DNA of 64,000 bases from Pedobacter zeae (GCF_014196715.1 NZ_JACIEF010000003.1:401874-465873), one strand, 5' to 3'; positions 53,458-62,931 are shown, counted from the first letter of the stretch. Translations and numbers: made by a program. Notes: a model not told the origin generated them from the letters alone.

Positions 53458-54558
53458 ATGAACACAGATAGTTTATTCAGGCCTTTTAGCCTTAAAACGT
53501 TAAATATCAAAAACAGAATAGTAATGGCGCCTATGACGAGGTCGTTTTCTCCGGGAGGTGTACCAACGGCTGAGGTTGCAGCGTATTACGCAAAGAGAGC
53601 AGCTGGAGAAGTGGGTTTAATTTTATCAGAAGGAACAGTAATTAACCGCCCCTCTTCATCTGCAGATCCCAACATTCCGCATTTTTACGGCACTGAAGCA
53701 TTAGCAGGCTGGGAAAAGGTGATTAAAAGTGTGCACCAGGCTGGTGGTAAAATGGGTCCGCAGATCTGGCACCAGGGTATTCATGCCAATCACGCTTCCG
53801 GTTGGTTGCCAAGTGCGCCATTTGAAGGCCCCTCATCTTTTAACAGCCCGGGATTCGAAAACGGTGTAGCGATGACAGACGCGGCCATTGCTGATACCAT
53901 CGCTGCCTTTGGCCAGGCTGCTGCAGACGCTAAAGCCCTGGGTTTCGACACTGTTGAAATACATGGCGCACATCAATACCTGATTGACCAGTTTTTCTGG
54001 GATGCCACGAATAACCGTACGGATATTTATGGCGGTAAAACATTGGCAGAACGTACCCGTTTTGCGGTTGAGGTAATTAAAGAAGTACGCAAAAGAGTTG
54101 GAGAAGATTTCGCCTTAATTATTCGCTTATCACAATTTAAACCCGCTGCTTACGATTTCAAACTCGCTAAAAACGAACAGGAATTAGAGCAATGGTTAAC
54201 CCCGCTGGCCGAAGCAGGAATTGATATTTTCCATTGTTCGCAACGCCGTTTCTGGGAACCTGAGTTTGAAGGCTCTGACTTAAATTTTGCAGGATGGGCT
54301 AAAAAAGTAACAGGAAAAGCCACAATCTCAGTGGGCTCAGTTGGTTTAGACGGCGATTTCTTTGGCGCCTTCGCAGGTCAAAGCTCACAACCTAGCTCAC
54401 TAGATGAATTGGTACGTAGAATGGACCGTGGCGACTTCGATTTAATAGCAGTTGGCCGTCCGCTCCTGGCAGATCCGAACTGGGTAGAAAAAATTAAACA
54501 CAATCGCAAAGAAGATTTGAAAGGCTTTAGCAAAGAAGCTTTAGCGCAATTGGTATAA
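53458..54558 (+). CDS. Old Yellow Enzyme family alkene reductase
   Basis: 366-residue FMN enzyme. RIVMAPMTRSFSPGG binds FMN, WHQG and HGAHQYLIDQFFWD are active-site segments, and SVGSVG and AVGRPLLADPNW are the C-terminal FMN phosphate loops. It reduces activated C=C bonds such as enones and quinones with NAD(P)H. Likely regulated by the ArsR protein in the same operon. Confidence 0.95.
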   Translation: MNTDSLFRPFSLKTLNIKNRIVMAPMTRSFSPGGVPTAEVAAYYAKRAAGEVGLILSEGTVINRPSSSADPNIPHFYGTEALAGWEKVIKSVHQAGGKMGPQIWHQGIHANHASGWLPSAPFEGPSSFNSPGFENGVAMTDAAIADTIAAFGQAAADAKALGFDTVEIHGAHQYLIDQFFWDATNNRTDIYGGKTLAERTRFAVEVIKEVRKRVGEDFALIIRLSQFKPAAYDFKLAKNEQELEQWLTPLAEAGIDIFHCSQRRFWEPEFEGSDLNFAGWAKKVTGKATISVGSVGLDGDFFGAFAGQSSQPSSLDELVRRMDRGDFDLIAVGRPLLADPNWVEKIKHNRKEDLKGFSKEALAQLV

Positions 54559-54591
54559 TTCCCTATTTTTTTTCTTTTTAAGTTTAGAAGG

Positions 54592-54615
54592 GCATCCCGA
54601 AAGGGATGCTTTTTT
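54592..54615 (+). terminator. Rho-independent terminator after the Old Yellow Enzyme gene
   Basis: GCATCCC-GAAA-GGGATGC followed by six T. Confidence 0.85.
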
Positions 54616-54634
54616 GATAAATAGGTTAGTGGTG

Positions 54635-54667
54635 ATGTCAGATGTTACCATCTGACATTATTTTTTT
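54635..54667 (+). terminator. second terminator-like hairpin
   Basis: ATGTCAGATG-TTAC-CATCTGACAT, a 10-bp perfect stem, then TATTTTTTT. It may be a repeated mobile hairpin. Confidence 0.6.
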
Positions 54668-55238
54668 GCTACGCAAGACAGAAATCACGGAGTTAATTAA
54701 TTCTTTGCTTGTCCGTTAGGATGAGTAATCTTTTCAGCCGGCAAAACAATCTTGATTTCCAGTAAGTGTCAGAGTTACATATAATCCTGAATTTAGTCCT
54801 TATCTATCTTTTATAGAAGTACCGATAAGAATAGAATTTTTCCTTATCGTCAGGAAAGCAATATCTGCAATACTTCGGTTACTCCAGCCCCGCCCTTTGC
54901 TTAATCCGACTGGAAAAGTCGGGATAACGCTGCCGGTCGGGTTTATTTAACTTTTGACAGCAGCACTTCTGCGGCTACCTAAACCTGATCTAAGCGGGAT
55001 GCCAATTTTCTTCAACTTGGCAGAAGCGGGAGCGGGACTGCTGTTGGCTAAAAGCTTCTGCACCTGCTTTCCAAATAAAATTGAGCGCAAAATTTGGTCG
55101 CTTGAAGCCCAGAATAGCAAAGTATCGAAACACTCAACCAGCAGTAGGCCCTTCGACGGGCTCAGGCTGCAATTCTGCTTTTATGATATCAATCCCAGCC
55201 TTTTTCCTTAAATTCACCACATTAAAATTGATTATCCC
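54668..55238. other. intergenic region, GC-richer, repeat-like
   Basis: About 570 bp without a gene. From about 54880 it is richer in GC and carries phrases such as AGCGGGAGCGGGACTGCTGT and GCCCTTCGACGGGCTCAGGC (55148-55167, a GCCC/GGGC hairpin). These look like dispersed intergenic elements found in related genomes. Open frames inside it have no protein-like composition. Confidence 0.45.
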
Positions 55239-56129
55239 ATGTCGAACATTAAACTCATTATAGAAGAAAGGCCTGCAAATATTGGTAATTTCATGGTTGG
55301 CAGGCTCCTCCCTTTCAGAGAGAAACGGATGGTAGGACCATTTTCCTTTATTGACCATATGGGTCCCGCCGCGATGAGCGATCATGAGAACCTCGATGTT
55401 CCACCCCATCCGCATATCGGCTTATCTACTTTAACCTTTTTGTTCGAGGGCGAAGTTGCACATAAAGACAGTTTAGGATCAGATATTGTGATTAAACCCG
55501 GGCAGGTAAACTGGATGACATCAGGCAGCGGTATTGTACACTCAGAAAGAACACCGGAATACCTGCGTCATTCCGATAAAATGTTACATGGTTTACAGAT
55601 CTGGGTGGCTTTACCGAAGGCCCTGGAACAAATGGAACCGGAATTTTTCCACGTAGAAGCTACCGATATCCCGGCATGGGAACAGGATGGTGTTGCTGTT
55701 AAATTAATTGCAGGAGAAGCTTTTGGCCGTAAATCACCGGTACCTGTTTATAGCCCGCTGTATTTTTTAGAGTTAAAAAGTACCGGTCGCCAAAAGGTAA
55801 ATATCGGCAGTTCTCTCTTCGGGGAAAGTGCGCTGTATATTTTAGAAGGTGCTATTGAAAGTGATGGGCATATTTTCGAACCCCGCCAGATTTTAATAGC
55901 CAACGATGCCAAACTCTGCGAATTTACCATGCACGCCAATACCACGGTTTACATTTTCGGTGGCGAACCTTTTCCCGAAGAGCGCTTTATTTATTGGAAT
56001 TTTGTGGCCTCTGACAGGGAATTAATCGAAAAAGCAAAGCAAAAATGGTTAGCACAAAGTTTTAAACCCGTACCAGGCGAGACCGATTTTGTGCCTTTGC
56101 CCGATTCAACCAAAAATATTAAGCATTAA
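55239..56129 (+). CDS. pirin family protein
   Basis: 296-residue two-cupin protein. The metal-binding residues lie in PPHPHIGLST (H57 and H59), IVHSE and the following Glu. Bacterial pirins act as quercetinases or as regulators of metabolic enzymes; which applies is not shown here. It overlaps the next gene's end by four bases on the opposite strand. Confidence 0.93.
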   Translation: MSNIKLIIEERPANIGNFMVGRLLPFREKRMVGPFSFIDHMGPAAMSDHENLDVPPHPHIGLSTLTFLFEGEVAHKDSLGSDIVIKPGQVNWMTSGSGIVHSERTPEYLRHSDKMLHGLQIWVALPKALEQMEPEFFHVEATDIPAWEQDGVAVKLIAGEAFGRKSPVPVYSPLYFLELKSTGRQKVNIGSSLFGESALYILEGAIESDGHIFEPRQILIANDAKLCEFTMHANTTVYIFGGEPFPEERFIYWNFVASDRELIEKAKQKWLAQSFKPVPGETDFVPLPDSTKNIKH

Positions 56130-57316
56130 TTCTTTTTAAATAGGTTCATATTTACCGAAATGGCCACTCCGGTTGACGATAACCTCGAATTTCCGTAACC
56201 AATATCTGTTAGTGGGATTTTCATAAAAGGTTTAGCGCTGATGCTTAAATTATTATTTATTTTATGTTGAAACTCTAGGCCAACATTAGCAATACCCAGA
56301 TAATGCTGGTTCTGGTTTCTTACTGTATAATCTTTTGGTCCCTTGTAAGCAGCTCCATCATATGAATAGGTGTATTGCTCTTTTAACATTAAATAGCTGG
56401 ATAGGCCGGTACTTACCGAAATCGAATTTCTCCGCCCATTAAAAATTTTATAATTCACGTTTAAAGGAATATCGATCACATCACAGTTGGCATGGATATT
56501 TGATGGCGTAACACTAAAAACATATGTCGTATTGGGTTTGTATAAGCTAAAATCCGAATCGTAAATTTTCTTGGCATAAACCGCTCCGGTAGTAATGCTT
56601 ATCCTTTTTGTAACCGCATAAGTTGCTTCTACCCCAAAACCACCGCTTAAACTACTTTGTCCGGATTTTTGCACACTGGTTAAATCCGGTGCAGCTAAAA
56701 TACTCAGTACAAATCTCGATTTTTGCTTCACGGCAAGAGGTTTCATCCGATCAGGCTTGCCTGTTTCTACCTTGGTGCTTAAAGGCTGTTCCATAAACTC
56801 AACCTCATTAATTGTTGGGCTCAGCTCTGGCTTAAACCGTATGCCGGCCAGCATATTACCATTATTTTCTAAAATTTCTTTTGTTTTTTGCCCATTTTCT
56901 ACATTTGGAGCAAAAATATCCTTGTTATCCTGTTTATGGCCTTCTTCTGTGCTTCTTCTGTTGATGGATAATGGGTTTTGAGCTACATTTACTCCCCTAT
57001 CAACTTGTTTTTCAGGCACCTCATTTGGCTTTACAGCATTATCGCCCGATTTTTCAATATTATTTTGGTTTCTGTTACCTGTTTTGCTCCGGGCTATCGT
57101 CTCAATTTTACCGTTCGGTTTAATTAATAAAAATACGATCAGTAACATGGCTGCAATTCCGGCCGCTGCAGCATACCAAAACAAAGGTATCCCCCTTCTT
57201 TTTGGTGCCGGATGCAATCTTTCCTCCAGATTATCCCAATCTAAATCATTAAAAGGCAGATCAGGGTTTTCCAATCCGTCTTTAAATAATTTATCTATAT
57301 CTTTTCCCTCTTTCAT
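56126..57316 (-). CDS. membrane-anchored protein with outer-membrane beta-barrel-like domain
   Basis: 396 residues. The N-terminal 45 (KDIDKLFKDGLENPDLPFNDLDW) are cytoplasmic-like and resemble the start of anti-sigma factors. A transmembrane helix follows at 45-65 (FWYAAAAGIAAMLLIVFLL), then a low-complexity Lys/Asn/Gly linker (70-200), then a PorT-like beta-rich domain (about 200-396) ending in NMNLFKKN. The combination is odd because barrels normally follow a signal peptide. It overlaps the ECF sigma factor gene by four bases, so it may act as its anti-sigma factor. Confidence 0.8.
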   Translation of the reverse strand: MKEGKDIDKLFKDGLENPDLPFNDLDWDNLEERLHPAPKRRGIPLFWYAAAAGIAAMLLIVFLLIKPNGKIETIARSKTGNRNQNNIEKSGDNAVKPNEVPEKQVDRGVNVAQNPLSINRRSTEEGHKQDNKDIFAPNVENGQKTKEILENNGNMLAGIRFKPELSPTINEVEFMEQPLSTKVETGKPDRMKPLAVKQKSRFVLSILAAPDLTSVQKSGQSSLSGGFGVEATYAVTKRISITTGAVYAKKIYDSDFSLYKPNTTYVFSVTPSNIHANCDVIDIPLNVNYKIFNGRRNSISVSTGLSSYLMLKEQYTYSYDGAAYKGPKDYTVRNQNQHYLGIANVGLEFQHKINNNLSISAKPFMKIPLTDIGYGNSRLSSTGVAISVNMNLFKKN

Positions 57317-57936
57317 TGCATGTTTGTGTTTAGCCTTACCTGTAAAAGGTGCCTGTCTGTTTCCGAACCCCCAACCTGGTAAGTTTTTGCATCGGTAGCT
57401 TTTAGCATTTCCTGTAATTTCTGCCGGGCCTTAAACAGGTTCGACTTTGATGTTCCGATAGATATTCCAAGCATCGCCGCTATTTCTTCATGATTATAAC
57501 CATCAATTGCATAAAGGTTAAAAACCGTCCGGTAGGCAGGGCTTAGGTTTTGGATCAGGGCTAACAGATCCTGGTAAGCCAGTTTATCGTAGATTGAGTT
57601 TGCCTGCGCAATATTTTCATGATCGTGTATATCTATATGATCTGCAAATTTTAAATTGGCGCGGTAATAATCAATGGCAGTATTGGTTATGATGCGGCCC
57701 AGCCAGGGCATAAAAGCCTTCGAAGATTCATATTTAGCTATATTTTTGAAGGCTTTAAAAAAGCCGTCGTTCAATATTCCCGCAGCATCCAGCCTGTCAT
57801 TTGCATACCGCAAACAAATCCCCATAGCAAAGCTATAGAAATGTTTATATAGTGCTTTCTGACTATCTCTTTCATTTCTAATACAGCCTTGGATATACTC
57901 TTGTATAATATCTTCACTATCGCGGTTAGCGGTCAC
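57313..57936 (-). CDS. ECF sigma factor
   Basis: 207-residue sigma factor: region 2 (YKHFYSFAMGICLRYANDRLDA...FKAFKNIAKYESSKAFMPWL) and region 4 (LSPAYRTVFNLYAIDGYNHEEIAAMLGIS). The stop overlaps the ATG of the membrane/barrel gene, indicating translational coupling. The C-terminal tail past region 4 (YQVGGSETDRHLLQVR) is not conserved. Confidence 0.93.
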   Translation of the reverse strand: MTANRDSEDIIQEYIQGCIRNERDSQKALYKHFYSFAMGICLRYANDRLDAAGILNDGFFKAFKNIAKYESSKAFMPWLGRIITNTAIDYYRANLKFADHIDIHDHENIAQANSIYDKLAYQDLLALIQNLSPAYRTVFNLYAIDGYNHEEIAAMLGISIGTSKSNLFKARQKLQEMLKATDAKTYQVGGSETDRHLLQVRLNTNMQ

Positions 57937-58128
57937 AAAGTTCTCCTTTCAAAACACATTACGATGAAGAACAACGAAAGGTTGCCCCAAAAATTACTTT
58001 TCTAAAAATATTTTACATTATTCATTTTGGTTTAAAAATCTTCGTTCTGCAAGCAACCATTTACAACTTGGGGGCGTAATAGCGGCATATCAATTTTTAT
58101 TAAAGTTAAAACTAAAAACAAAAATCTT

Positions 58129-58989
58129 ATGCTAAGCGACTTAAAAAAGAATCTATTGGCTGTTAGCTGTATAGCCATGGTATTTACTGCATGTAAGAAA
58201 AATAGTTCAGACGAGCCTACAACACCGCCTGCAAACAACAATAAAGGAATCCAATTGGCAACCGATGCCAAATTCGGATCAGTACTGACGGATAAAGATG
58301 GTAAGACCTTATACTTTTTTGCCTCTGACGCCGCTGGTGTGCCAACCTGTGTTGGCGGCTGCGAAACAGCCTGGCCGCTTTATTATTCTGCTGATGCCAG
58401 TACCGATTTAAACCTGAACAAAGCGGAAGTTGGTGAGGTAACCCGGGCCGACGGGCGTAAACAAAGCACTTACCGGGGTTATCCGCTTTATTATTATGCC
58501 GGTGATGCTGCAAAAGGCGATATTAAAGGTGACGGGGTTGGTGGAATATGGTTTGTAGCAAAACCTGATTATTCGTTAATGCTGGCCAATGCGCAGTTGT
58601 TTGCAAACAACACTAATTACACCAGCACTTATGCCGTAGGTACTGGCAACACCATTTACCTGACTGATAGCAAAGGTCGCACCTTATATGCTTTTGCACC
58701 AGATAAAAATGGCGTAAATACTTATACAAAGAGCACTACACAGGAAGGTATCTGGCCGGTTTATGAATCTGAAGTACTAAGCGTGCCCTCGGCTATTGCA
58801 AAGGCTGATGTTAGCGTAATTACTGTAGCAACAATAGGCAAAAAACAGTTAACTTATAAAGGATGGCCATTATACTACTGGATATCAGATGTAAAAAGAG
58901 GCGATAACCTGGGCATCGTAATTGGTAAAGGTCCGGGTTTAACCTGGCCTGTATTACAATTGAATGCTACTGTTGCTCCGGCACAATAA
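58129..58989 (+). CDS. PF03640-repeat lipoprotein
   Basis: 286-residue lipoprotein (lipobox AMVFTACKK, Cys22) with a Thr/Pro linker. Two copies of the secreted repeat follow: GSVLTDKDGKTLYFFASD...GGCETAWP and IYLTDSKGRTLYAFAPDK...GIWPVY, with partner strands containing YRGYPLYYYAGD and YKGWPLYYWISD. The function of the family is unknown. It diverges from the ECF sigma gene by about 190 bp and could be under its control. Confidence 0.92.
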   Translation: MLSDLKKNLLAVSCIAMVFTACKKNSSDEPTTPPANNNKGIQLATDAKFGSVLTDKDGKTLYFFASDAAGVPTCVGGCETAWPLYYSADASTDLNLNKAEVGEVTRADGRKQSTYRGYPLYYYAGDAAKGDIKGDGVGGIWFVAKPDYSLMLANAQLFANNTNYTSTYAVGTGNTIYLTDSKGRTLYAFAPDKNGVNTYTKSTTQEGIWPVYESEVLSVPSAIAKADVSVITVATIGKKQLTYKGWPLYYWISDVKRGDNLGIVIGKGPGLTWPVLQLNATVAPAQ

Positions 58990-59014
58990 AAGATTTGAGT
59001 TAGGCGGGTAGAAT

Positions 59015-59047
59015 GGTCGGCTGATGTTTTCACAGCCGGCCTTTTTT
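59015..59047 (+). terminator. Rho-independent terminator after the PF03640 gene
   Basis: GGTCGGCTG / CAGCCGGCC (one G-U pair) with a nine-base loop and six T. It overlaps the last codons of the convergent HIT gene. Confidence 0.85.
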
Positions 59048-59444
59048 ATACCTCCAGCAAGGCCTGCCTGATTTTTTCAGCTGCCTCAGCCAATTCTTCA
59101 TTTGTTGGCTTTAATTTTTCTTTACTGAAATTCATATCGCTTACGTTATTCATTGGAATTAAATGAATATGTGCATGCGGAACCTCCAGTCCAATTACCG
59201 AAACGCCTACTTTTTTGCATGGAAAAGCTATTTTTACACCTTTTGCTACAATTTTAGCGAACATCCATAAACCAACATACAGGTCTTCGTCCATATCGAA
59301 GATATAGTCCACTTCAATTTTCGGAATTACCAGTACATGGCCTGCGGTTAATGGCGAAACATCTAAAAATGCTAAATATTCTACCGTTTCAGCAACCACA
59401 TGTGCAGGAATTTCGCCTGCAACAATTTTTGAGAAAATAGTCAT
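59046..59444 (-). CDS. HIT family protein
   Basis: 132-residue histidine-triad protein. The HxHxHxx motif is VPHAHIHLIP and the N-terminal start is TIFSKIVAGEIPAHVVAE. It hydrolyses nucleoside phosphoramidates or AMP conjugates (Hint-type). It lies downstream of greA on the same strand, likely co-transcribed. Confidence 0.95.
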   Translation of the reverse strand: MTIFSKIVAGEIPAHVVAETVEYLAFLDVSPLTAGHVLVIPKIEVDYIFDMDEDLYVGLWMFAKIVAKGVKIAFPCKKVGVSVIGLEVPHAHIHLIPMNNVSDMNFSKEKLKPTNEELAEAAEKIRQALLEV

Positions 59445-59446
59445 TT

Positions 59447-59530
59447 AAGGTATAGGGTTTAGGGGTATAAGGCTTAGGTTTTTATAGCGGAGTGTAGGCC
59501 TTAAGCCTTAAACCCTCCGCCTTTTACCTT
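59447..59530. repeat. imperfect inverted repeat between greA and the HIT gene
   Basis: Blocks AAGGTA, TAGGGTTTA and AAGGCTTA on the left recur inverted on the right (GCCTTAAGCCTT, AAACCCT, TACCTT) across 84 bp. It would form a long imperfect stem in the greA-HIT transcript. Confidence 0.5.
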
Positions 59531-60002
59531 ATCTCGAAATCTCGAGTACTTCGAACTGCATTTTACCTGCAGGCACTTCAATTTCGGCAAATTCGCCTAC
59601 CGATTTACCCAACAGGCCTTGTGCAATCGGCGATTTAACCGAAATTTTTCCTGTTTTTAAATCTGCTTCACTTTCTGCAACCAACTGATAGGTCATGGTC
59701 GCACCGTTTTTAACGTTCTTTATTTTAACAATGGATAGCGCAAGCACTTTTGATAAATCCAAACGCGATTCATCAATCAAACGTGCATTCGCTAACGTGT
59801 TCTGTAATTTCGCTATTTTCGCTTCGTGCAAACCCTGCGCCTCTTTTGCCGCATCGTATTCTGCATTCTCCGATAAATCACCTTTATCCCTCGCTTCTGC
59901 AATTGCTTTAGATATTAGCTGACGACCGGTGGTTGTTAAATAATGAACTTCTTCTTTTAATTTATCTAACCCCTCTTGGGTGTAGTATGTTACCTCTGTC
60001 AT
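59529..60002 (-). CDS. greA: transcription elongation factor GreA
   Basis: 157-residue factor that rescues stalled RNA polymerase by stimulating transcript cleavage. The N-terminal coiled coil (GLDKLKEEVHYLTT...ARDKGDLSENAEYDAAKE) has the acidic tip, and the C-terminal domain ends GEFAEIEVPAGKMQFEVLEI. The start is at ATG 60002; an upstream ATG at 60023 adds seven unsupported residues. Confidence 0.97.
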   Translation of the reverse strand: MTEVTYYTQEGLDKLKEEVHYLTTTGRQLISKAIAEARDKGDLSENAEYDAAKEAQGLHEAKIAKLQNTLANARLIDESRLDLSKVLALSIVKIKNVKNGATMTYQLVAESEADLKTGKISVKSPIAQGLLGKSVGEFAEIEVPAGKMQFEVLEISR

Positions 60003-60040
60003 TGCTCTATTAATTTTATTCAAACGCTATAAAAAACAAA

Positions 60041-60074
60041 CAAGACTATATAGTTGGCTTGCTACATAGTCTTG
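60041..60074 (-). repeat. hairpin upstream of greA
   Basis: CAAGACTAT (60041-60049) and ATAGTCTTG (60066-60074) form a perfect 9-bp stem with a 16-base loop, 39 bp before the greA ATG, probably in its leader. Confidence 0.55.
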
Positions 60075-60312
60075 CTTCAATTATAACGAAGATAAAATGT
60101 GGAAATTACAAAAGCAAATAAATACTCATGATTTTTACGATTTAAGGATTAATCAGGCTTAATATTCCCTGATAGCTTAGATAAATGGCGGGGATATTAC
60201 CAGGGCCTGTCCATAAACGGATATGGCTTTATATTCCAAAAACATAACATTTTACTCATACACACATTTAAAATTCATTAATTTTACTTTTAACTTAAAT
60301 TATTCTTTAAAA

Positions 60313-62193
60313 ATGAAAAAATTATTCTCTGTTGCCCTGCTTGTTTGTTTGAGCGGCTATATTGCTTCTGCCCAGGAACTTTATATGCCCAGGAATATTA
60401 AAGCGGCATATGCCAGCGGTACACGTGCCATAAACGGAAAACCCGGCCCAAATTATTGGCAAAACCATGGCAAATACAATATGGATATCAAGGTAGATGC
60501 CGAAACGAAAGTGGTAAGCGGTAAAGAAGAAATTTTATACAGCAACAACAGTCCCGATACCTTAAAAACCCTGGCCATCCGTTTTGTAAACAACCTGCAT
60601 AAACCAACCTCGCCAAGAGGTGGCGCGGTAAGTGAAGATTTTTTGAGCACTGGTTTAAACATCGCAGCTTTTTCGGTTGATGGCGAAACATATAAAGTTG
60701 ATAGCAAAAGCTGGGGAACAGTGGGTAGGGTAACGCTGAAAAAACCTTTATTGCCAAAATCGAAGATTACGATTAAAATAGAGTGGGATTATCCCCTATC
60801 AAAAGAAAGCGGCCGCGAGGGGCAAATTGATCCAAACTCTTTTTTTGTAGCTTATAGCTATCCACGTATTTCGGTGTACGATGATTATAATGGTTGGGAT
60901 CGTATTCCACACACCGATAGAGCAGAATTTTATAACGATTTTAACGACTATGAATTCTCGGTTAAAGCACCGAAAAATTATGTCGTGTATGCAACAGGCG
61001 ATTTCCTCAACCCGGATGAGGTGTTGCAACCGGAAATTTCTGCCCGTTTAAAAAAATCATATAATGGTGATGAAATAATCCATATTGCTACCGGGGAGGA
61101 AATGAAAAACGGTAAAGTAACACAGCAAAAAGATTGGAATACCTGGAAATTTGCGGTAAACCACATTACCGATGTTACTTTTGCCATGAGCAACCACTAC
61201 GTTTGGGACGGTGCAAGCGTTATTGTAGATAAAAAGACCAACCGCCGTGCAAGTGCCCAGGCCGCCTATAACCCAACCACCGGAACAGATTTTATCAACT
61301 CGGTTAAATACAATCTTAATGCTTTAGATTGGTTCTCGAACAACTGGCCGGGAATTCCTTACCCATATACTAAAACAATTGCTTTTCAGGGTTTTGCCGA
61401 TATGGAATATCCAATGATGGTTAACGATTCACAATTCGGGGATCCTGTTTTCGCGCAGTTGGTACAGGACCACGAAGTGGCGCATACTTATTTTCCTTTT
61501 TATATGGGGATTAATGAAACCCGTTATGCCTATATGGACGAAGGTTGGGCCACTACTTTCGAATATTTAATTGGCATTGCCGAGCATGGCAAACAGGCTG
61601 CTGATAATTTTTACAAAAAATTCAGGGTTAACAGCTATATCAGCGATAAATCTACTGAAGAAGACCAACCTATCATCTCGATGTCAGATCAGGTTTCGGG
61701 AGTGGGTTATGGTAATAACTCTTATGGAAAAGCCTCATTATCCTACCTGGCACTTAAAGATCTGTTAGGAGACGACTTATTTAAAAAAGCGCTTCATACC
61801 TACATGAGCAACTGGAATGGTAAACACCCAATTCCATGGGATTACTTTAATTCAATGAATGCAGGCTCCGGGCAGAATTTAAACTGGTTTTTCCAAAATT
61901 GGTTTTTCACAAACAACTATCTCGATTTAGCCATTGGCAAAGTAACGCCAGCAAAAGGAAAATCGACCCTTACGGTTAAAAATGTGGGTGGATTTGCCAT
62001 TCCATTTGATGTTTTGGTTACTTACTCTGATGGGCAGACCGAAACCATCCATAAAACCCCGGCAGTTTGGAAAGCAAATCAAAAAGAGGTCAATGTAACG
62101 ATTAATACAGCCAAAAAAATAAAATCAATTACTTTAGATAACGGTATTTATGTAGATGCTACGCCTAAAGACAACGTTTGGGAATTGAAATAG
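60313..62193 (+). CDS. M1 family metallopeptidase
   Basis: 626-residue secreted aminopeptidase-like protein. The signal peptide ends SAQE (residues 1-19). The zinc motif is HEVAH with the downstream Glu in YMDEGWAT, and GFADMEYPMM takes the place of the GAMEN substrate motif. The N-terminal domain is beta-rich and the C-terminal part is a beta-sandwich. It cleaves N-terminal residues from peptides in the periplasm. The ATG at 60313 is chosen because it starts the signal peptide; an upstream ATG adds thirty unrelated residues. Confidence 0.93.
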   Translation: MKKLFSVALLVCLSGYIASAQELYMPRNIKAAYASGTRAINGKPGPNYWQNHGKYNMDIKVDAETKVVSGKEEILYSNNSPDTLKTLAIRFVNNLHKPTSPRGGAVSEDFLSTGLNIAAFSVDGETYKVDSKSWGTVGRVTLKKPLLPKSKITIKIEWDYPLSKESGREGQIDPNSFFVAYSYPRISVYDDYNGWDRIPHTDRAEFYNDFNDYEFSVKAPKNYVVYATGDFLNPDEVLQPEISARLKKSYNGDEIIHIATGEEMKNGKVTQQKDWNTWKFAVNHITDVTFAMSNHYVWDGASVIVDKKTNRRASAQAAYNPTTGTDFINSVKYNLNALDWFSNNWPGIPYPYTKTIAFQGFADMEYPMMVNDSQFGDPVFAQLVQDHEVAHTYFPFYMGINETRYAYMDEGWATTFEYLIGIAEHGKQAADNFYKKFRVNSYISDKSTEEDQPIISMSDQVSGVGYGNNSYGKASLSYLALKDLLGDDLFKKALHTYMSNWNGKHPIPWDYFNSMNAGSGQNLNWFFQNWFFTNNYLDLAIGKVTPAKGKSTLTVKNVGGFAIPFDVLVTYSDGQTETIHKTPAVWKANQKEVNVTINTAKKIKSITLDNGIYVDATPKDNVWELK

Positions 62194-62205
62194 CAAATAG
62201 TTTAT

Positions 62206-62247
62206 AATTTTCAGTTGGGAGTCTGATACAACTGCCAACTGAAAATT
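62206..62247. terminator. bidirectional terminator-like inverted repeat
   Basis: A 13-bp perfect stem (AATTTTCAGTTGG / CCAACTGAAAATT) between the convergent M1 peptidase and OsmC genes, A/T-flanked on both sides. Confidence 0.7.
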
Positions 62248-62267
62248 GTTAATGGAGAAACTGAAAA

Positions 62268-62735
62268 CTAATAACTGAGAACCGGCTCGTGTTTAACCGG
62301 AAAATTTAATGAATTGGCAATGAAGCACATTTTATTAGCCTCTTTATGCAGCGCTTCTGCCAGTTCGTAATGTGCGCGGTCAGCAATTAAAACCTGAGGA
62401 TGCAGGGTAACTTCTCTAAAACGGCCACTTCCATCAGCCGATTCTTCCATGGTACCTACCGCCTCATCTTTATAATCGATTACGACGATCTCGTTTTTAG
62501 AGCACAGGTGTAAATACCAGAGCATGTGGCAGCTGGATATCGAAGCCAGCAAAAGATCTTCCGGGTTATATTTAGATTTGTCGCCCAAAAAAGCAGAATC
62601 AGATGAGCCATAAATATCGGCTTTACCCTTTACAGAGATTACATAATCGCGATCGTAGGAACGGTAATCCATTGTACCCGAGCCTCTATTGCCCGTCCAG
62701 GTTACAGTAGTTGAATATGAGTGATCTTTCGGCAT
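62268..62735 (-). CDS. OsmC family peroxiredoxin-like protein
   Basis: 155-residue protein of the OsmC/Ohr fold. The two catalytic cysteines lie in SISSCHMLWYL and NKMCFIANS. The family reduces organic or fatty-acid hydroperoxides with thiols. It is monocistronic as far as the sequence shows. Confidence 0.93.
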   Translation of the reverse strand: MPKDHSYSTTVTWTGNRGSGTMDYRSYDRDYVISVKGKADIYGSSDSAFLGDKSKYNPEDLLLASISSCHMLWYLHLCSKNEIVVIDYKDEAVGTMEESADGSGRFREVTLHPQVLIADRAHYELAEALHKEANKMCFIANSLNFPVKHEPVLSY

Positions 62736-62931
62736 GATAAAATTGGTTAGATTGTATAGCCAATTTAAGAAATAAAACTAACTTTTTTAAAGGCCTTCCG
62801 CATTGAAGACCATCAGCTGTAAATGTTAATCTTCTCGTTTAAATACTCATGCTAATAAAGGCTCTGCAAATTGGATATGCCCCCGCCACTAAACTTCAGA
62901 ATGTCTCGGTCAACCTGCAGTGGCTTGCCCG

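Noticed and set aside
54954..55211. 85-codon open frame before pirin
   Set aside because: It lies in repeat-like intergenic DNA with no start context or protein-like composition.
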